Shown here in pieces: positions 43,849 to 52,682 of a DNA stretch of 64,000 bases. The position numbers and the translations under genes were made by a program. The notes below the pieces were generated by a model, which saw nothing but the letters and a program-made list of their open reading frames with translations, made no database searches and was not told the origin of the DNA. Each line of letters starts with the position of its first letter. Position 1 is the first letter of the stretch. Source of the stretch: Bacillota bacterium (GTDB taxonomy: Bacteria; Bacillota; Clostridia; Lachnospirales; Lachnospiraceae); NCBI GenBank assembly GCA_023439505.1, contig JAEXNR010000032.1, positions 62,001-126,000 on the forward strand. Direction: 5' to 3'.

Positions 43849-45612
43849 ATGTATGAAGAGAAAAGAACACCGAATTTTGAAGTCAACCCGATTACTCCGA
43901 TCAAAGATGTAATATCCTATAAGGGCTACGATCAGATAACCGATCAGCTACTGGACAGAATTAATAGGGAGAGAAAAACCAGGGAAAAGCTTATTGTAGT
44001 ATTTGATCTTTATCATGGGGTAGACCAGAATAAACTCTATGAAAATGTAGTTAAGAAGCTGGGTGCCAATTTGATCATTTGTTCGGAGGATGCAAGGCTG
44101 CCAGAAGAGGTTATCTTCGAGAGTTTCAAAAAATTTATTGTTCCTGAGGACAGGACCTATGGAAAATACAGTGTTAGTAAGGTAGATGAATACTTTGATG
44201 AAAAGCTGGTCGACGGATTTAAAAAACAAGTAGAGAGTGCTGCTGGTTTGATTGTTATTTACGGAATTGCTTCCAGTATTATCAGCAAAGGGGACATTCT
44301 GGTATACGGAAATATCACGTATGCTGAATTGAATTTCAGACTTGCGGCCGGACTTGATAACTGGGGTGCTAAAAATTATGAAGAAGAACTCCTTAAGAAA
44401 CAGAAAAGGGGATCATTTATTGAATGGAGGATGCTGGATCATCACAAACGACCATTATTAAAAACACTGGATTACATGATTGATTTTGTAAGTACTGAGG
44501 AGCCTGTTATGGTTACCGGTGATGGTTATAGAAAAGCAATTACGGATATAACGAACCGCCCGTTTAAGCCGGTTCCAATCTTTATGAAAAGCATCTGGGG
44601 AGGAAGCTGGATTCAAAAGGTGTTGGGTGCTAAGACCGATTGGGAGAATGTTGGTTGGGGTTTGACTGGCATTTTAGAATTCCAGTCAATCAAGCTTGGC
44701 TGTGGCGACAATATTCTGGAGATTCCATGCAATGACTTACTATTTTATAAGCCAAAAGAAATTCTGGGTAATAAGATTTTCTATTTCTGGGGTTACAAAT
44801 GCCCTGTCCATGTGAATTATCTTGACACCTGGGGTGGCGGAAACCTTAGTCTTCAGGTACATCCCACAACAGATTATGCCTATGAGGTATTCAATTCCTC
44901 ATATGGGCATCATGAGAGCTATTATATTATGGATGCAACCGATCATTCATCAGTATATCTGGGGCTAAAGGAAGGAACCAAGGTTTCCGAAATGGTCGAT
45001 GCACTAAAGAATGCTCAGAATCCCGGAGTTAGCTTTGATGATGCAAAATACGTAAATAATATTCCGGTTAAAAAGCATGATCATGTATTCATACCCGGCG
45101 GGACAGTACATTGCTCAGGTGAGGGTACCGTGGTATTGGAAATCGATTTATTCTGTTTTGCTACATTTAAGCTTTGGGACTGGGACCGCGTTGACTTTGA
45201 TGGAAGACCCAGACCGATCAATATTGATCATGGACAGCATAATATTCAAGAGAATTTTCAGGGACAATGGGTGTACGATAACTTGGTTTCCAAGCAAAAT
45301 GAGGTAGACAGAGGCATTGGCTGGCGTGAAGAAAATAGCTCCACCATGAGCTATGAACCAATGACTATTAACAGATACTGGTTCACAAAGCCTATTTGTC
45401 TTAAGACAGATGATACAATTATCATTCATGTGTTAGTTGAGGGTGAGGAAGCGGTTATTGAAAGTCTGGAGGATTCCTTTGAACCGTTGGTAATTCACTA
45501 TGCAGAAGCTGCTTTCATTCCGGCGAATGTCGGACAATATGTAATAAAGCCCTATGGAAAATCCGAAAATGAAGAGCTTGCGATACTGCAGATATTCTAT
45601 CCGCAGAAGTAG
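43849..45612 (+). CDS. Long class I mannose-6-phosphate isomerase homologue with extra N-terminal domain
   Basis: About 587 residues. Residues 220-580 are a class I phosphomannose isomerase: start block FMKSIWGGSWIQ, zinc-ligand blocks NLSLQVHPTTDYAYE, HESYYIMD and IPGGTVHCSGEG. Residues 1-215 are an extra domain with alternating strands and helices (KLIVVFDLYHGVD, AGLIVIYGIASSII) that resembles a nucleoside-kinase-like fold lacking a P-loop. The ATG behind GAGGTATTGAAA is the start; a TTG 6 bases upstream is in frame. Having a second isomerase in the same operon suggests a distinct substrate or a regulatory role. Confidence 0.82.
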   Translation: MYEEKRTPNFEVNPITPIKDVISYKGYDQITDQLLDRINRERKTREKLIVVFDLYHGVDQNKLYENVVKKLGANLIICSEDARLPEEVIFESFKKFIVPEDRTYGKYSVSKVDEYFDEKLVDGFKKQVESAAGLIVIYGIASSIISKGDILVYGNITYAELNFRLAAGLDNWGAKNYEEELLKKQKRGSFIEWRMLDHHKRPLLKTLDYMIDFVSTEEPVMVTGDGYRKAITDITNRPFKPVPIFMKSIWGGSWIQKVLGAKTDWENVGWGLTGILEFQSIKLGCGDNILEIPCNDLLFYKPKEILGNKIFYFWGYKCPVHVNYLDTWGGGNLSLQVHPTTDYAYEVFNSSYGHHESYYIMDATDHSSVYLGLKEGTKVSEMVDALKNAQNPGVSFDDAKYVNNIPVKKHDHVFIPGGTVHCSGEGTVVLEIDLFCFATFKLWDWDRVDFDGRPRPINIDHGQHNIQENFQGQWVYDNLVSKQNEVDRGIGWREENSSTMSYEPMTINRYWFTKPICLKTDDTIIIHVLVEGEEAVIESLEDSFEPLVIHYAEAAFIPANVGQYVIKPYGKSENEELAILQIFYPQK

Positions 45613-45716
45613 CTGGTTGCATTATATAAGATTGGATAGATAGAGTGAAAATTAAAATTTCACGGCAAATTTGTGCTGACGCCCAAATTCGGGCATTGGC
45701 AGCATGGAGGATGAAT

Positions 45717-46853
45717 ATGACTGAAAATAAGTTGGTGGTACATTTTGGTGCCGGATCACTTGGAAGAGGGTTTGTAGTGCCTATTTTAAAGGAAAGCGGC
45801 TGTCGGGTAATCATAGCCGATGCAAATGGGGATCTCATAGGTAAACTAAAGGAGACACTAAGCTATAACCTGTTGATTGCAGACGAGGAGGAAGGTAAGC
45901 AAGTTAGAAAAATCGAATTTGACGGAGCCTTATCCGTTGTCAGTGATACGGAGGAATTGAGAAAAATTCTTAAAGAGGCAAGGACGATTACAACATCAGT
46001 TCGTCAGGAGAATCTGGTGCATATTGCTAAAACCATAAGTGAGGTATGGAATGACGAGTTTAACAGTGACAGGACAGTTATCTGTTGTGAAAACCTGGAA
46101 AACGCTTCCCGCTATTTCAAAAGCCTCTTAGCAGGTTTTGCAAAGGATGAAAGGCAGAAAGGATTATTTGACTTAATTAAGGTTCCGGATACTATGGTAG
46201 ACAGGGGCTGCTCACAAGCGAAGGACGATCCCATGACAGTATATACGGAAAGCTTCTATGAAATAGGCGTTGACAAGAATATGCTGCCGGATACGGGTAT
46301 CAGGCTGATACCGGCTGTGGATGATTTACAGGGACATTTTTTCAGAAAGAGATTTTTATTAAATACCTGCGTGGATTCCCTGGCTTTCCTGGGATTGTAT
46401 TATGGACTGAATAATATGGCAGAGGCGGCTGCCAGTAAAGATGTCCAGAAGGTACTAGAGCCATATTTTACGCTGGTAAAGAAAAGTCTGATCATCGGCT
46501 ATGGAATGACAAAGGAAGAAGTGAACCGATGGTCTGAGTTCTACTGGAAAGAAAGAGGTAAGAAAGCGACAGGAAAATCAGTGGCCAGTGAAAGAAGTCT
46601 GGATGATGTTGCAAGAGATATGTGGAGAAAACTGGAATACGATGAAAGATTCATAAGACCGCTGACGATATTAAAGGACAAGGGCTATACGATAGACAAT
46701 GGCTTAGAGTTGATCAGTATGATGGTTGAATTTCTGGCAAGACAGGATCGGCTTGGTAAGCAGGAAGTAAAAAATCGTCTGGAACAGATGTGGTGTGTTG
46801 ATGATACCGGAAAATACATATATGGTTATGTTACGAAAGCAATCAGTATATGA
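45717..46853 (+). CDS. Mannitol-1-phosphate 5-dehydrogenase-like polyol-phosphate dehydrogenase
   Basis: A 378-residue NAD-dependent dehydrogenase of the MtlD family, which oxidises hexitol phosphates to fructose 6-phosphate. The Rossmann motif VHFGAGSLGRGFV is at residues 8-20, and the family blocks TTSVRQENL and CENLENAS follow. The catalytic-region block RKRFLLNTCVDSLAFLG diverges from canonical MtlD, so substrate choice may differ. The start is the ATG 6 bases after GGAGG; an ATG directly abutting GGAGG is too close. Its presence suggests the phosphotransferase substrate is a hexitol or yields one. Confidence 0.85.
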   Translation: MTENKLVVHFGAGSLGRGFVVPILKESGCRVIIADANGDLIGKLKETLSYNLLIADEEEGKQVRKIEFDGALSVVSDTEELRKILKEARTITTSVRQENLVHIAKTISEVWNDEFNSDRTVICCENLENASRYFKSLLAGFAKDERQKGLFDLIKVPDTMVDRGCSQAKDDPMTVYTESFYEIGVDKNMLPDTGIRLIPAVDDLQGHFFRKRFLLNTCVDSLAFLGLYYGLNNMAEAAASKDVQKVLEPYFTLVKKSLIIGYGMTKEEVNRWSEFYWKERGKKATGKSVASERSLDDVARDMWRKLEYDERFIRPLTILKDKGYTIDNGLELISMMVEFLARQDRLGKQEVKNRLEQMWCVDDTGKYIYGYVTKAISI

Positions 46854-46874
46854 TAGAACATAGTGAGGTAGAGC

Positions 46875-47327
46875 ATGCTTGATGAAATATTTTTAACAGA
46901 AGGAGAGGCTGTAGATTGGGAAGCAGCAATTCGAATAACCTCTCGCATATTGGAGTTGGAGGGGTGTGTAAAGGAGAGCTTTTATAAGGCCTGCGTAGAT
47001 CGAGAAAAGCTGTACCCAACCGGCTTACCTACAAAGGTTCCAATTGCATTGCCACATACCAATGAGGTACATGTTATCAGACCCGGGGCATGCCTATTAA
47101 GATTAAGTGAGCCTGTCAAATTCAAAAGTATGGAAAATCCGGAGGATGAGATTGAAGTAGAATTTGTGTTTAATATCGCTATCTCAGAGGTTAAGGATCA
47201 ATTAAGTGTTCTGGGCGCAGTCTCCAGGATGTTTCAGGATATGGAGTTTTTGAAAAATATAAAAAGCATGCCAATTGATGAATTTAAGAAAGTATTTATT
47301 GATAAATGGCGTTCGTGGCAATCGTAA
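46875..47327 (+). CDS. PTS galactitol/fructose-type IIA component
   Basis: A 150-residue EIIA-2 (GatA/FruA/MtlF-type) phosphocarrier. The active His is His61 in VPIALPHTNEVHV. It takes phosphate from HPr and gives it to the IIB protein. GAGGTAGAGC precedes the ATG. Order IIB, IIC, isomerase, dehydrogenase, IIA is unusual in that IIA is separated from its partners by two enzymes, but all are in one direction with short gaps. Confidence 0.92.
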   Translation: MLDEIFLTEGEAVDWEAAIRITSRILELEGCVKESFYKACVDREKLYPTGLPTKVPIALPHTNEVHVIRPGACLLRLSEPVKFKSMENPEDEIEVEFVFNIAISEVKDQLSVLGAVSRMFQDMEFLKNIKSMPIDEFKKVFIDKWRSWQS

Positions 47328-47427
47328 TCATTGAGAAAGAACACAGCAAGAAATAGTGTTGTTGATTCATCCGGTATCGTGTAATATATCTAATATGGAA
47401 ACGTAATTGAAAGGATTCATTTGCTTG

Positions 47428-47874
47428 ATGAGTAAACACAGTATCTGTTCGGATGGAATAATTGATTTGGTGTCAAAGGAAATAGACTGGAAGAAATACC
47501 GTTTTCCCGGTGAAATAAGAGAGGTCCATTATTATGAGATCCAAAAAAGCGGAACCTCAAAACATTATGGACATTGCTATCTTCTCGTTAATGATGAAAA
47601 ACCCAGTTACATGGGGAATATTGGTTTTTTCATTCGGGAGGAATACCGTGGCAATGAATATGCAGTAATGGCAGGCGCATTATTATTTCAAATAGCGGAG
47701 ACAATGGGGATAAATACATTATTTCTTGCGGTGAATCAAGATAATAAAGCTTCGAAAAGAGTATGTGAAAAACTTGGCTGCAGTTATCTGGAAACTACCA
47801 GGTGGGACGAATCCGGATCGCCATGCTCTGAAAGCTCACCGGAAAGAGAACTATATATGCGGAAGTTAAAGTGA
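47428..47874 (+). CDS. GNAT-family acetyltransferase
   Basis: About 148 residues with the GNAT acetyl-CoA pattern: strand IGFFIREEYRG followed by EYAVMAGALLFQIAE (motif A, with R/Q-x-x-G replaced by RGNEYA) and NQDNKASKRVCEKLG (motif B, typical of RimI/RimJ-like members). The ATG is placed behind AAAGGA with a long 12-base spacer; a TTG 3 bases upstream is also possible. It sits inside the phosphotransferase operon. The acceptor is unknown and may be unrelated to sugar metabolism. Confidence 0.8.
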   Translation: MSKHSICSDGIIDLVSKEIDWKKYRFPGEIREVHYYEIQKSGTSKHYGHCYLLVNDEKPSYMGNIGFFIREEYRGNEYAVMAGALLFQIAETMGINTLFLAVNQDNKASKRVCEKLGCSYLETTRWDESGSPCSESSPERELYMRKLK

Positions 47875-47915
47875 ACTTTGTAAATTTTTGTTATACTTAG
47901 AAGGGGATAGCAGCG

Positions 47916-50048
47916 ATGAATGAAAGGGTCTATGAGATACTGTATTTTTTACTTACAAATGGTAATCGAGTGGTTCCTATTGATATTCTGTGCAAGAAAT
48001 TTGATGTTAGTGCCCGAACAGTAAGAAATTATCTGACAATCATGGAAGACTATGTTGATAATACGAAAAGCAGCATTTTTCTGATTAAGGGAGAAAATAT
48101 CCTGATTAACGGAACACCTGAACAAACCTCTGCCATACTGAACAAGGCGCTGAGAGAAGATTTTTATGAATATAAGCTCTCACCAAAGGAGCGCAGATTT
48201 ATCATTGGCATATCACTTCTGTTGGCAGATGAGCCGATCACTCTGTCACAATTAAATAATTTGCTGTATACAAGCAGGGCTACGCTTATTAAGGATATTG
48301 CTGATGTCTCAGATAGTTTTCGAGATAAAAATTTGCAGTTTTATGAAAAAAAACACAAGGGCTTTCTCCTAAAAATAACCGAGAGTAAGCGTAGGGACGC
48401 AATCTTATCGCTGGTCATGGATGAAGGCATTCCGGTGATGGAGCTTTTTGATACAAAGAATTTTAATATATGTTCAAAATTCCTTCGACAAAAGATTAAT
48501 ATTGACTTTTACTGGAAGGGTGCGGAGGCAGCCGTAACACTTGCCGAACAGCATTTCAACTTTTCCATGGCTGATTCTGAATTTTATGAAATCGTACTTG
48601 TTCTATGTATCACCATGGGGAGGCTGGCAAATTCCAGATATATTGAGGAAACTTTTTCGCCCGGATCTGACTCGAATGAAATCGGTATTAATATCGCTGA
48701 GAATATATTAAAAAGTTCTTGTAAACTGGATGCCTCAATGAAGATGGATGTTTTATATCTGGCATATAAGCTGAAAGAACATACTCTGATTAATTCCGAA
48801 GATGCGGCCAATGAAAAGATGATAAATTTCTATATTATTATTAAGAGCTTTTTATATAAACTCTCCCTGGCTTACGAATTGAATTTCTTGAAGGATTATA
48901 AACTCCAGGAGTTTCTGACGGCACATGTCACAGGCCTATACAGGCGTCTACAGCGGGGGGAGAGGATTAAAAACCCTGATACAGAGCAGATCCTGGAAAG
49001 ATACTACAATGACTTCGTAATTCTGAATGAAAATATTTCAGTGTTTGAAGAGTACATGGCGATTACACTGACGGATGACGAAAAATGCTTTGTATTAATG
49101 CACATCATGGCTGCACTTGAAAGAACTAGGAAAAAAACAGTTTACCCAAATGTCATTATTGTATGTGATTCTGGTATTGGGACCTCTGTGTTTTTGTCAG
49201 AAATGGTTAAAAAATATTTTAAGGTTAATATAGCGGGAGTCTTATCTTTCCATAGCCTGAAAAAAGAGCTGATCAATCACCATAAAGCGTTTACCAGGAA
49301 TTGCGACTTTATTTTAAGCACTATACCTCTTAACGGGATTACGATACCATGGCTGCAAGTAAGTGTAATGCTGACACTGGACGAGTTGAGCAAAATTCAT
49401 TATTTGATAATTGAGACAAACGATAAGAGGCAGCCGGATTCGGGGGAAATAACAGCCGAATACAGTCTGAACACGGGGGTTGTCTCGGAACAGCCTGTTA
49501 TTGATCAGAAAGACTGCACGCTGTCCGATCAGAAGGCAATGATAACTGAGGGCTGTTTTTTATGGGAGCTTTTGTTACCCGAGTATATCCAACTGGATAA
49601 GTCGGCTGCTGATTGGAAGGAAGCAATTAACATAGCAGCCGCACCATTGGTAAGAAAACAAAAATGCACTGAAAACTATGTGCAATGCATGATTAATAAT
49701 GTAATAACACACGGTCCGTATATTGTTTTTACTCCCGGTGTTGCCATTGCGCACGCTAATTCGCAGGATGGAGTCATAGAATTCGGGGTATCCGTCTTAC
49801 GGTTATCAGTTCCTGTAAAGTTCGGACATAAAGACAACGACCCGGTTGATATGATTATTGCATTATCTCTGGATAACACGAAGCATCATAAAGAGCTGCT
49901 GTTTAGATTGCTGAATATTTTCTGCAATCAAGAGGCACTGAAAGAACTGCGTGCTGCCGTCACCTATGAGCAGAGCATAGAGATTTTAATGAAATATGAA
50001 AGGAAAGCCTTTCATATGAAGTCGAAGGAGGAAGAGGATGTACTATAA
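47916..50048 (+). CDS. PRD-containing antiterminator/activator with EIIB and EIIA domains (MtlR/LicR type)
   Basis: A 710-residue regulator: N-terminal helix-turn-helix (VPIDILCKKFDVSARTVRNY), a second Mga-type helix-turn-helix (about 85-165), two PTS regulation domains (about 185-405), a IIB-like domain with Cys near 416 (VIIVCDSGIGTSVFL) and a C-terminal IIA-like domain with His near 613 (GVAIAHANSQDG). Such proteins are switched by phosphorylation from HPr and the operon's own IIA/IIB and activate the operon when substrate is present. AGGGGATAG site. Its 3' end overlaps the Enzyme I start by 11 bases. Confidence 0.93.
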   Translation: MNERVYEILYFLLTNGNRVVPIDILCKKFDVSARTVRNYLTIMEDYVDNTKSSIFLIKGENILINGTPEQTSAILNKALREDFYEYKLSPKERRFIIGISLLLADEPITLSQLNNLLYTSRATLIKDIADVSDSFRDKNLQFYEKKHKGFLLKITESKRRDAILSLVMDEGIPVMELFDTKNFNICSKFLRQKINIDFYWKGAEAAVTLAEQHFNFSMADSEFYEIVLVLCITMGRLANSRYIEETFSPGSDSNEIGINIAENILKSSCKLDASMKMDVLYLAYKLKEHTLINSEDAANEKMINFYIIIKSFLYKLSLAYELNFLKDYKLQEFLTAHVTGLYRRLQRGERIKNPDTEQILERYYNDFVILNENISVFEEYMAITLTDDEKCFVLMHIMAALERTRKKTVYPNVIIVCDSGIGTSVFLSEMVKKYFKVNIAGVLSFHSLKKELINHHKAFTRNCDFILSTIPLNGITIPWLQVSVMLTLDELSKIHYLIIETNDKRQPDSGEITAEYSLNTGVVSEQPVIDQKDCTLSDQKAMITEGCFLWELLLPEYIQLDKSAADWKEAINIAAAPLVRKQKCTENYVQCMINNVITHGPYIVFTPGVAIAHANSQDGVIEFGVSVLRLSVPVKFGHKDNDPVDMIIALSLDNTKHHKELLFRLLNIFCNQEALKELRAAVTYEQSIEILMKYERKAFHMKSKEEEDVL

Positions 50049-51759
50049 AGGAAATCCGGTGTCTCGAGGCATTGGGATAGGAAAGATTCATCTTTACAAA
50101 CCATTTATTCCTTCCATAGCTAAAAATGCGATTGGACCTGAAGATATCTCAAGAACGATTGAGATTTATGAGAATATAAAGGAGAGGGCGCAGGAGGAGT
50201 TAAAGGACATCTGGCAGAGGCTGATGGCAGAGGATGAAGAAAAGGCGAAAATTTTCGCAACACATATCGAGATATTGAATGACCCTGCAATTGATGAAGA
50301 CATACGGGCATCCATAGTAGAGGATTGTATCAATGTGGATTGGGCTATTCATACAATATTTGAGAAATATAGTACTATGCTGGAAAAGGCAAAAGACATG
50401 CTTATCCGGGAGCGAGCTGCCGATCTAAAGGATGTGAAGCTTCGCCTTATTCGGTGCTTTTATGGTTTGCCGGAAAAGAGTCTGGCTTCGATTCAAACGC
50501 CGGTGATCATAATAGCCCATGACTTGCTGCCGTCAGATACGGTTATGCTTGATCCTTCGAAAACACTTGCAATTGTTACTGAGATAGGAGGTTATACCTC
50601 ACATAGTGCAATTATTGCTCGAAATCTGGAAATACCCGCTTTGCTGGGCGTCAAGGAAGCTACTTTGATTCTAAAGCAATCACAGATAGTCATTGTGGAC
50701 GCGGTGGAGGGAATGCTTATTACAGAACCTAATAGGGAACAGATAGACAGTTATTATATGAAACAAAACAACGAAGTCAGGTACGCCGCAGAGGTTAAAA
50801 AATACATGAACTGTAAACCTGTAACTGCAGATGGAGTGTCCATTGATATAGATCTGAATATTAGCTCCGCTGACCCACGTGAACTGGAGGGAGAACAATT
50901 TACAGATGGAGTTGGACTTTTCCGGACAGAGTTCCTATATATGGGACGTAATCGCCTGCCAACTGAAGAGGAGCAATACGAGATATATAAAAAGGTACTA
51001 TTAACCTTCGGTTTACGACCCGTTACATTGCGGACACTTGATATCGGTGGTGATAAAACACTGGAATGTCTTCAACTACCGAAGGAGGACAATCCGTTTT
51101 TAGGAAATCGCGCATTGAGACTGTGCTTTCATAATCCTGATATTTTTAAGACGCAACTAAGAGCAGCACTACGGGCATCCGTTCATGGTAACCTGCGCAT
51201 TATGTTTCCCATGGTGTCGAACATGGAGGATATATATCATGCAAAAGCGCTTCTAAAGGAGGTTCAAAATGAGCTTGATAATAAAAATATCCCCTATAGT
51301 GATCAAGTTAAGATCGGCATTATGATCGAAATTCCCTCCATTGCCATAATCGCTGATTTGGTAGTTAAGGAGGTTGATTTTGCCAGTATTGGAACGAATG
51401 ACCTGACCCAGTATATGATTGCTGTTGACAGACAAAACCCAAACGTTGCAAAATACTATCAGGTCTATCATCCCGCAATCCTTCGTGTGATCGGTTTTGT
51501 AATCGGCCAGTTTGTAAAGGCAGGAAAGCCAATTTGCGTATGCGGCGAAATGGCCGGAGAGGTGCATTCAGCGGCGGCTTTGATTGGATTAGGGATACGA
51601 CAGCTATCAATGAATATCTCATCTATTGGACGAATTAAGAAATTGATTAATTCGCTGACGATAAAACAGGCAATAGGCATTGCCGAAAATCTGAAGAGTT
51701 CTTTGACAGCTGCAGAAATCGAAGAATATCTGAAAAAATCTCTTACGGACATCTTATGA
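50038..51759 (+). CDS. ptsI: Phosphoenolpyruvate-protein phosphotransferase (Enzyme I)
   Basis: A 573-residue full-length Enzyme I that moves phosphate from phosphoenolpyruvate to HPr. The N-terminal HPr-binding domain carries the active His (GGYTSHSAIIARNLEIP, near residue 188; most Enzyme I have GGRTSH). The C-terminal PEP-binding barrel has GVGLFRTEFLYM, TLRTLDIGGDK and the catalytic Cys in PICVCGEMAGE. It starts inside the end of the regulator gene behind GGAGGAAGAGG. Being in a substrate-specific operon with its own HPr, it is probably a dedicated paralogue and not the general housekeeping copy, but no genome context outside the window is visible. Confidence 0.95.
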   Translation: MYYKGNPVSRGIGIGKIHLYKPFIPSIAKNAIGPEDISRTIEIYENIKERAQEELKDIWQRLMAEDEEKAKIFATHIEILNDPAIDEDIRASIVEDCINVDWAIHTIFEKYSTMLEKAKDMLIRERAADLKDVKLRLIRCFYGLPEKSLASIQTPVIIIAHDLLPSDTVMLDPSKTLAIVTEIGGYTSHSAIIARNLEIPALLGVKEATLILKQSQIVIVDAVEGMLITEPNREQIDSYYMKQNNEVRYAAEVKKYMNCKPVTADGVSIDIDLNISSADPRELEGEQFTDGVGLFRTEFLYMGRNRLPTEEEQYEIYKKVLLTFGLRPVTLRTLDIGGDKTLECLQLPKEDNPFLGNRALRLCFHNPDIFKTQLRAALRASVHGNLRIMFPMVSNMEDIYHAKALLKEVQNELDNKNIPYSDQVKIGIMIEIPSIAIIADLVVKEVDFASIGTNDLTQYMIAVDRQNPNVAKYYQVYHPAILRVIGFVIGQFVKAGKPICVCGEMAGEVHSAAALIGLGIRQLSMNISSIGRIKKLINSLTIKQAIGIAENLKSSLTAAEIEEYLKKSLTDIL

Positions 51760-51801
51760 TATGACTGCCGTATTAAATAACATGATTTTGGAGGCTACAT
51801 T

Positions 51802-52074
51802 ATGTATGTAAAAAATACAAAGATAGTAAATCGCTCAGGTCTTCACGCAAGACCGGCATCCGATTTTGTTACATGTGCAAGAAAGTTCCAATCCAAAATA
51901 CGGATTAAGAGAGCAGGAGAGGACAATGAGGTTGATGCAAAATCCATTGTTATGCTGTTATCACTGGGGCTTTCACTGGGTGAGGAGGTCGTAATAGGTG
52001 CTCAGGGAGAGGATGAGGTAGGTGCAGTAGACGCGCTTATCAGACTCGTGGACTCCGCCTTTGGCGAAGGATAA
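51802..52074 (+). CDS. ptsH: HPr phosphocarrier protein
   Basis: A 90-residue HPr with the active His15 in SGLHARPASDF and a Ser48 in DAKSIVMLLSLG that corresponds to the regulatory Ser46 of Firmicutes HPr. It links Enzyme I to the IIA protein. The C-terminal half deviates from housekeeping HPr (basic KIRIKRAGEDNE), consistent with a paralogue devoted to this operon. TTTGGAGG ribosome binding site. It is the last gene before the terminator. Confidence 0.94.
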   Translation: MYVKNTKIVNRSGLHARPASDFVTCARKFQSKIRIKRAGEDNEVDAKSIVMLLSLGLSLGEEVVIGAQGEDEVGAVDALIRLVDSAFGEG

Positions 52075-52170
52075 ATGATTGAACGGAGAGTAATACAGGG
52101 CTATCAGCCGGGGATTACAAGGTTGAAAAACTACCGTCTATGCTACTTATAGTTAATACATATAAATAAA

Positions 52171-52214
52171 AATAAGGAACTACACCACAAAATGGTGTAG
52201 TTCCTTATTTTTAT
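52171..52214. terminator. Bidirectional terminator between the phosphotransferase operon and tRNA-Gly
   Basis: A 17-bp perfect stem with arms meeting at ACACCA and TGGTGT around CAAAA. T-runs lie on both strands (TTATTTTTA on plus, TTATTTTTATTT on minus). It serves the operon on one side and the convergent tRNA gene on the other. Confidence 0.85.
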
Positions 52215-52217
52215 CTA

Positions 52218-52288
52218 AGCGGGTAATGGGAATCGAACCCACACACTAACCTTGGGAAGGTCATACGCTACCACTACATCATACCCGC
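52218..52288 (-). tRNA. tRNA-Gly (anticodon CCC)
   Basis: A 71-base cloverleaf on the minus strand: acceptor stem GCGGGTA with TACCCGC, D arm with AGTGGTA loop, anticodon stem TGACC/GGTTA around TTCCCAA, T arm GTGGG-TTCGATT-CCCAT. The middle of the loop gives anticodon CCC, reading GGG. The CCA end is not encoded. A good promoter lies 35 bases upstream. Confidence 0.95.
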
Positions 52289-52323
52289 ATCTTGATTTCA
52301 CAAGGAATTCTCCAACGAAAAAT

Positions 52324-52352
52324 ATTATACCACTGGCCTGACTCTGTGTCTA
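52324..52352 (-). promoter_or_regulatory. Sigma-A promoter of tRNA-Gly
   Basis: On the minus strand: -35 TAGACA (5 of 6), 17-base spacer, -10 TATAAT (perfect). The predicted start is about 28 bases before the tRNA 5' end. Confidence 0.7.
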
Positions 52353-52634
52353 TAGTAAAATTAATTTCGTCTGCTTTTGTATGCAGAGCATGTTCTTTTT
52401 TATAACTTTATTGAAAAATGTCAAGAAGCAGAATTTAAATGGATTAAAATTTTTTTAATTGGAAATAATATTTCAATAATGGATGAATGATATGTCATCC
52501 GTTTAAATTCCAGATAAAAGCAAACTTATCATTCATTTTTACTCTGCTATGAAAGGAAAATATTATACTTTGAAATTGGATTTCTTTGAATAAGGATGGA
52601 ATAAAAATTCTTAATATCCAAGGAAAGAAATGAG
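52353..52634. other. AT-rich intergenic region
   Basis: No gene visible. The only structure I find is a short inverted repeat GGATGA/TCATCC at 52481-52500. With the neighbouring promoter sites this gap separates the tRNA from the SpoIIQ-like gene. Confidence 0.4.
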
Positions 52635-52664
52635 GTATAAATAATTTATTATCTGAGAACAATA
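52635..52664 (+). promoter_or_regulatory. Candidate sigma-F/sigma-G promoter
   Basis: GTATA (52635-52639), a 15-base spacer, then GAGAACAATA (52655-52664). It matches the forespore consensus (GYATA, 15 bases, GGnnAnAATA) except one position in the -10. The predicted start is within about 12 bases of the GTG, so the leader would be very short. SpoIIQ genes are known sigma-F targets, which supports it. Confidence 0.5.
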
Positions 52665-52682
52665 AAGTTAGAGGTGATAATA

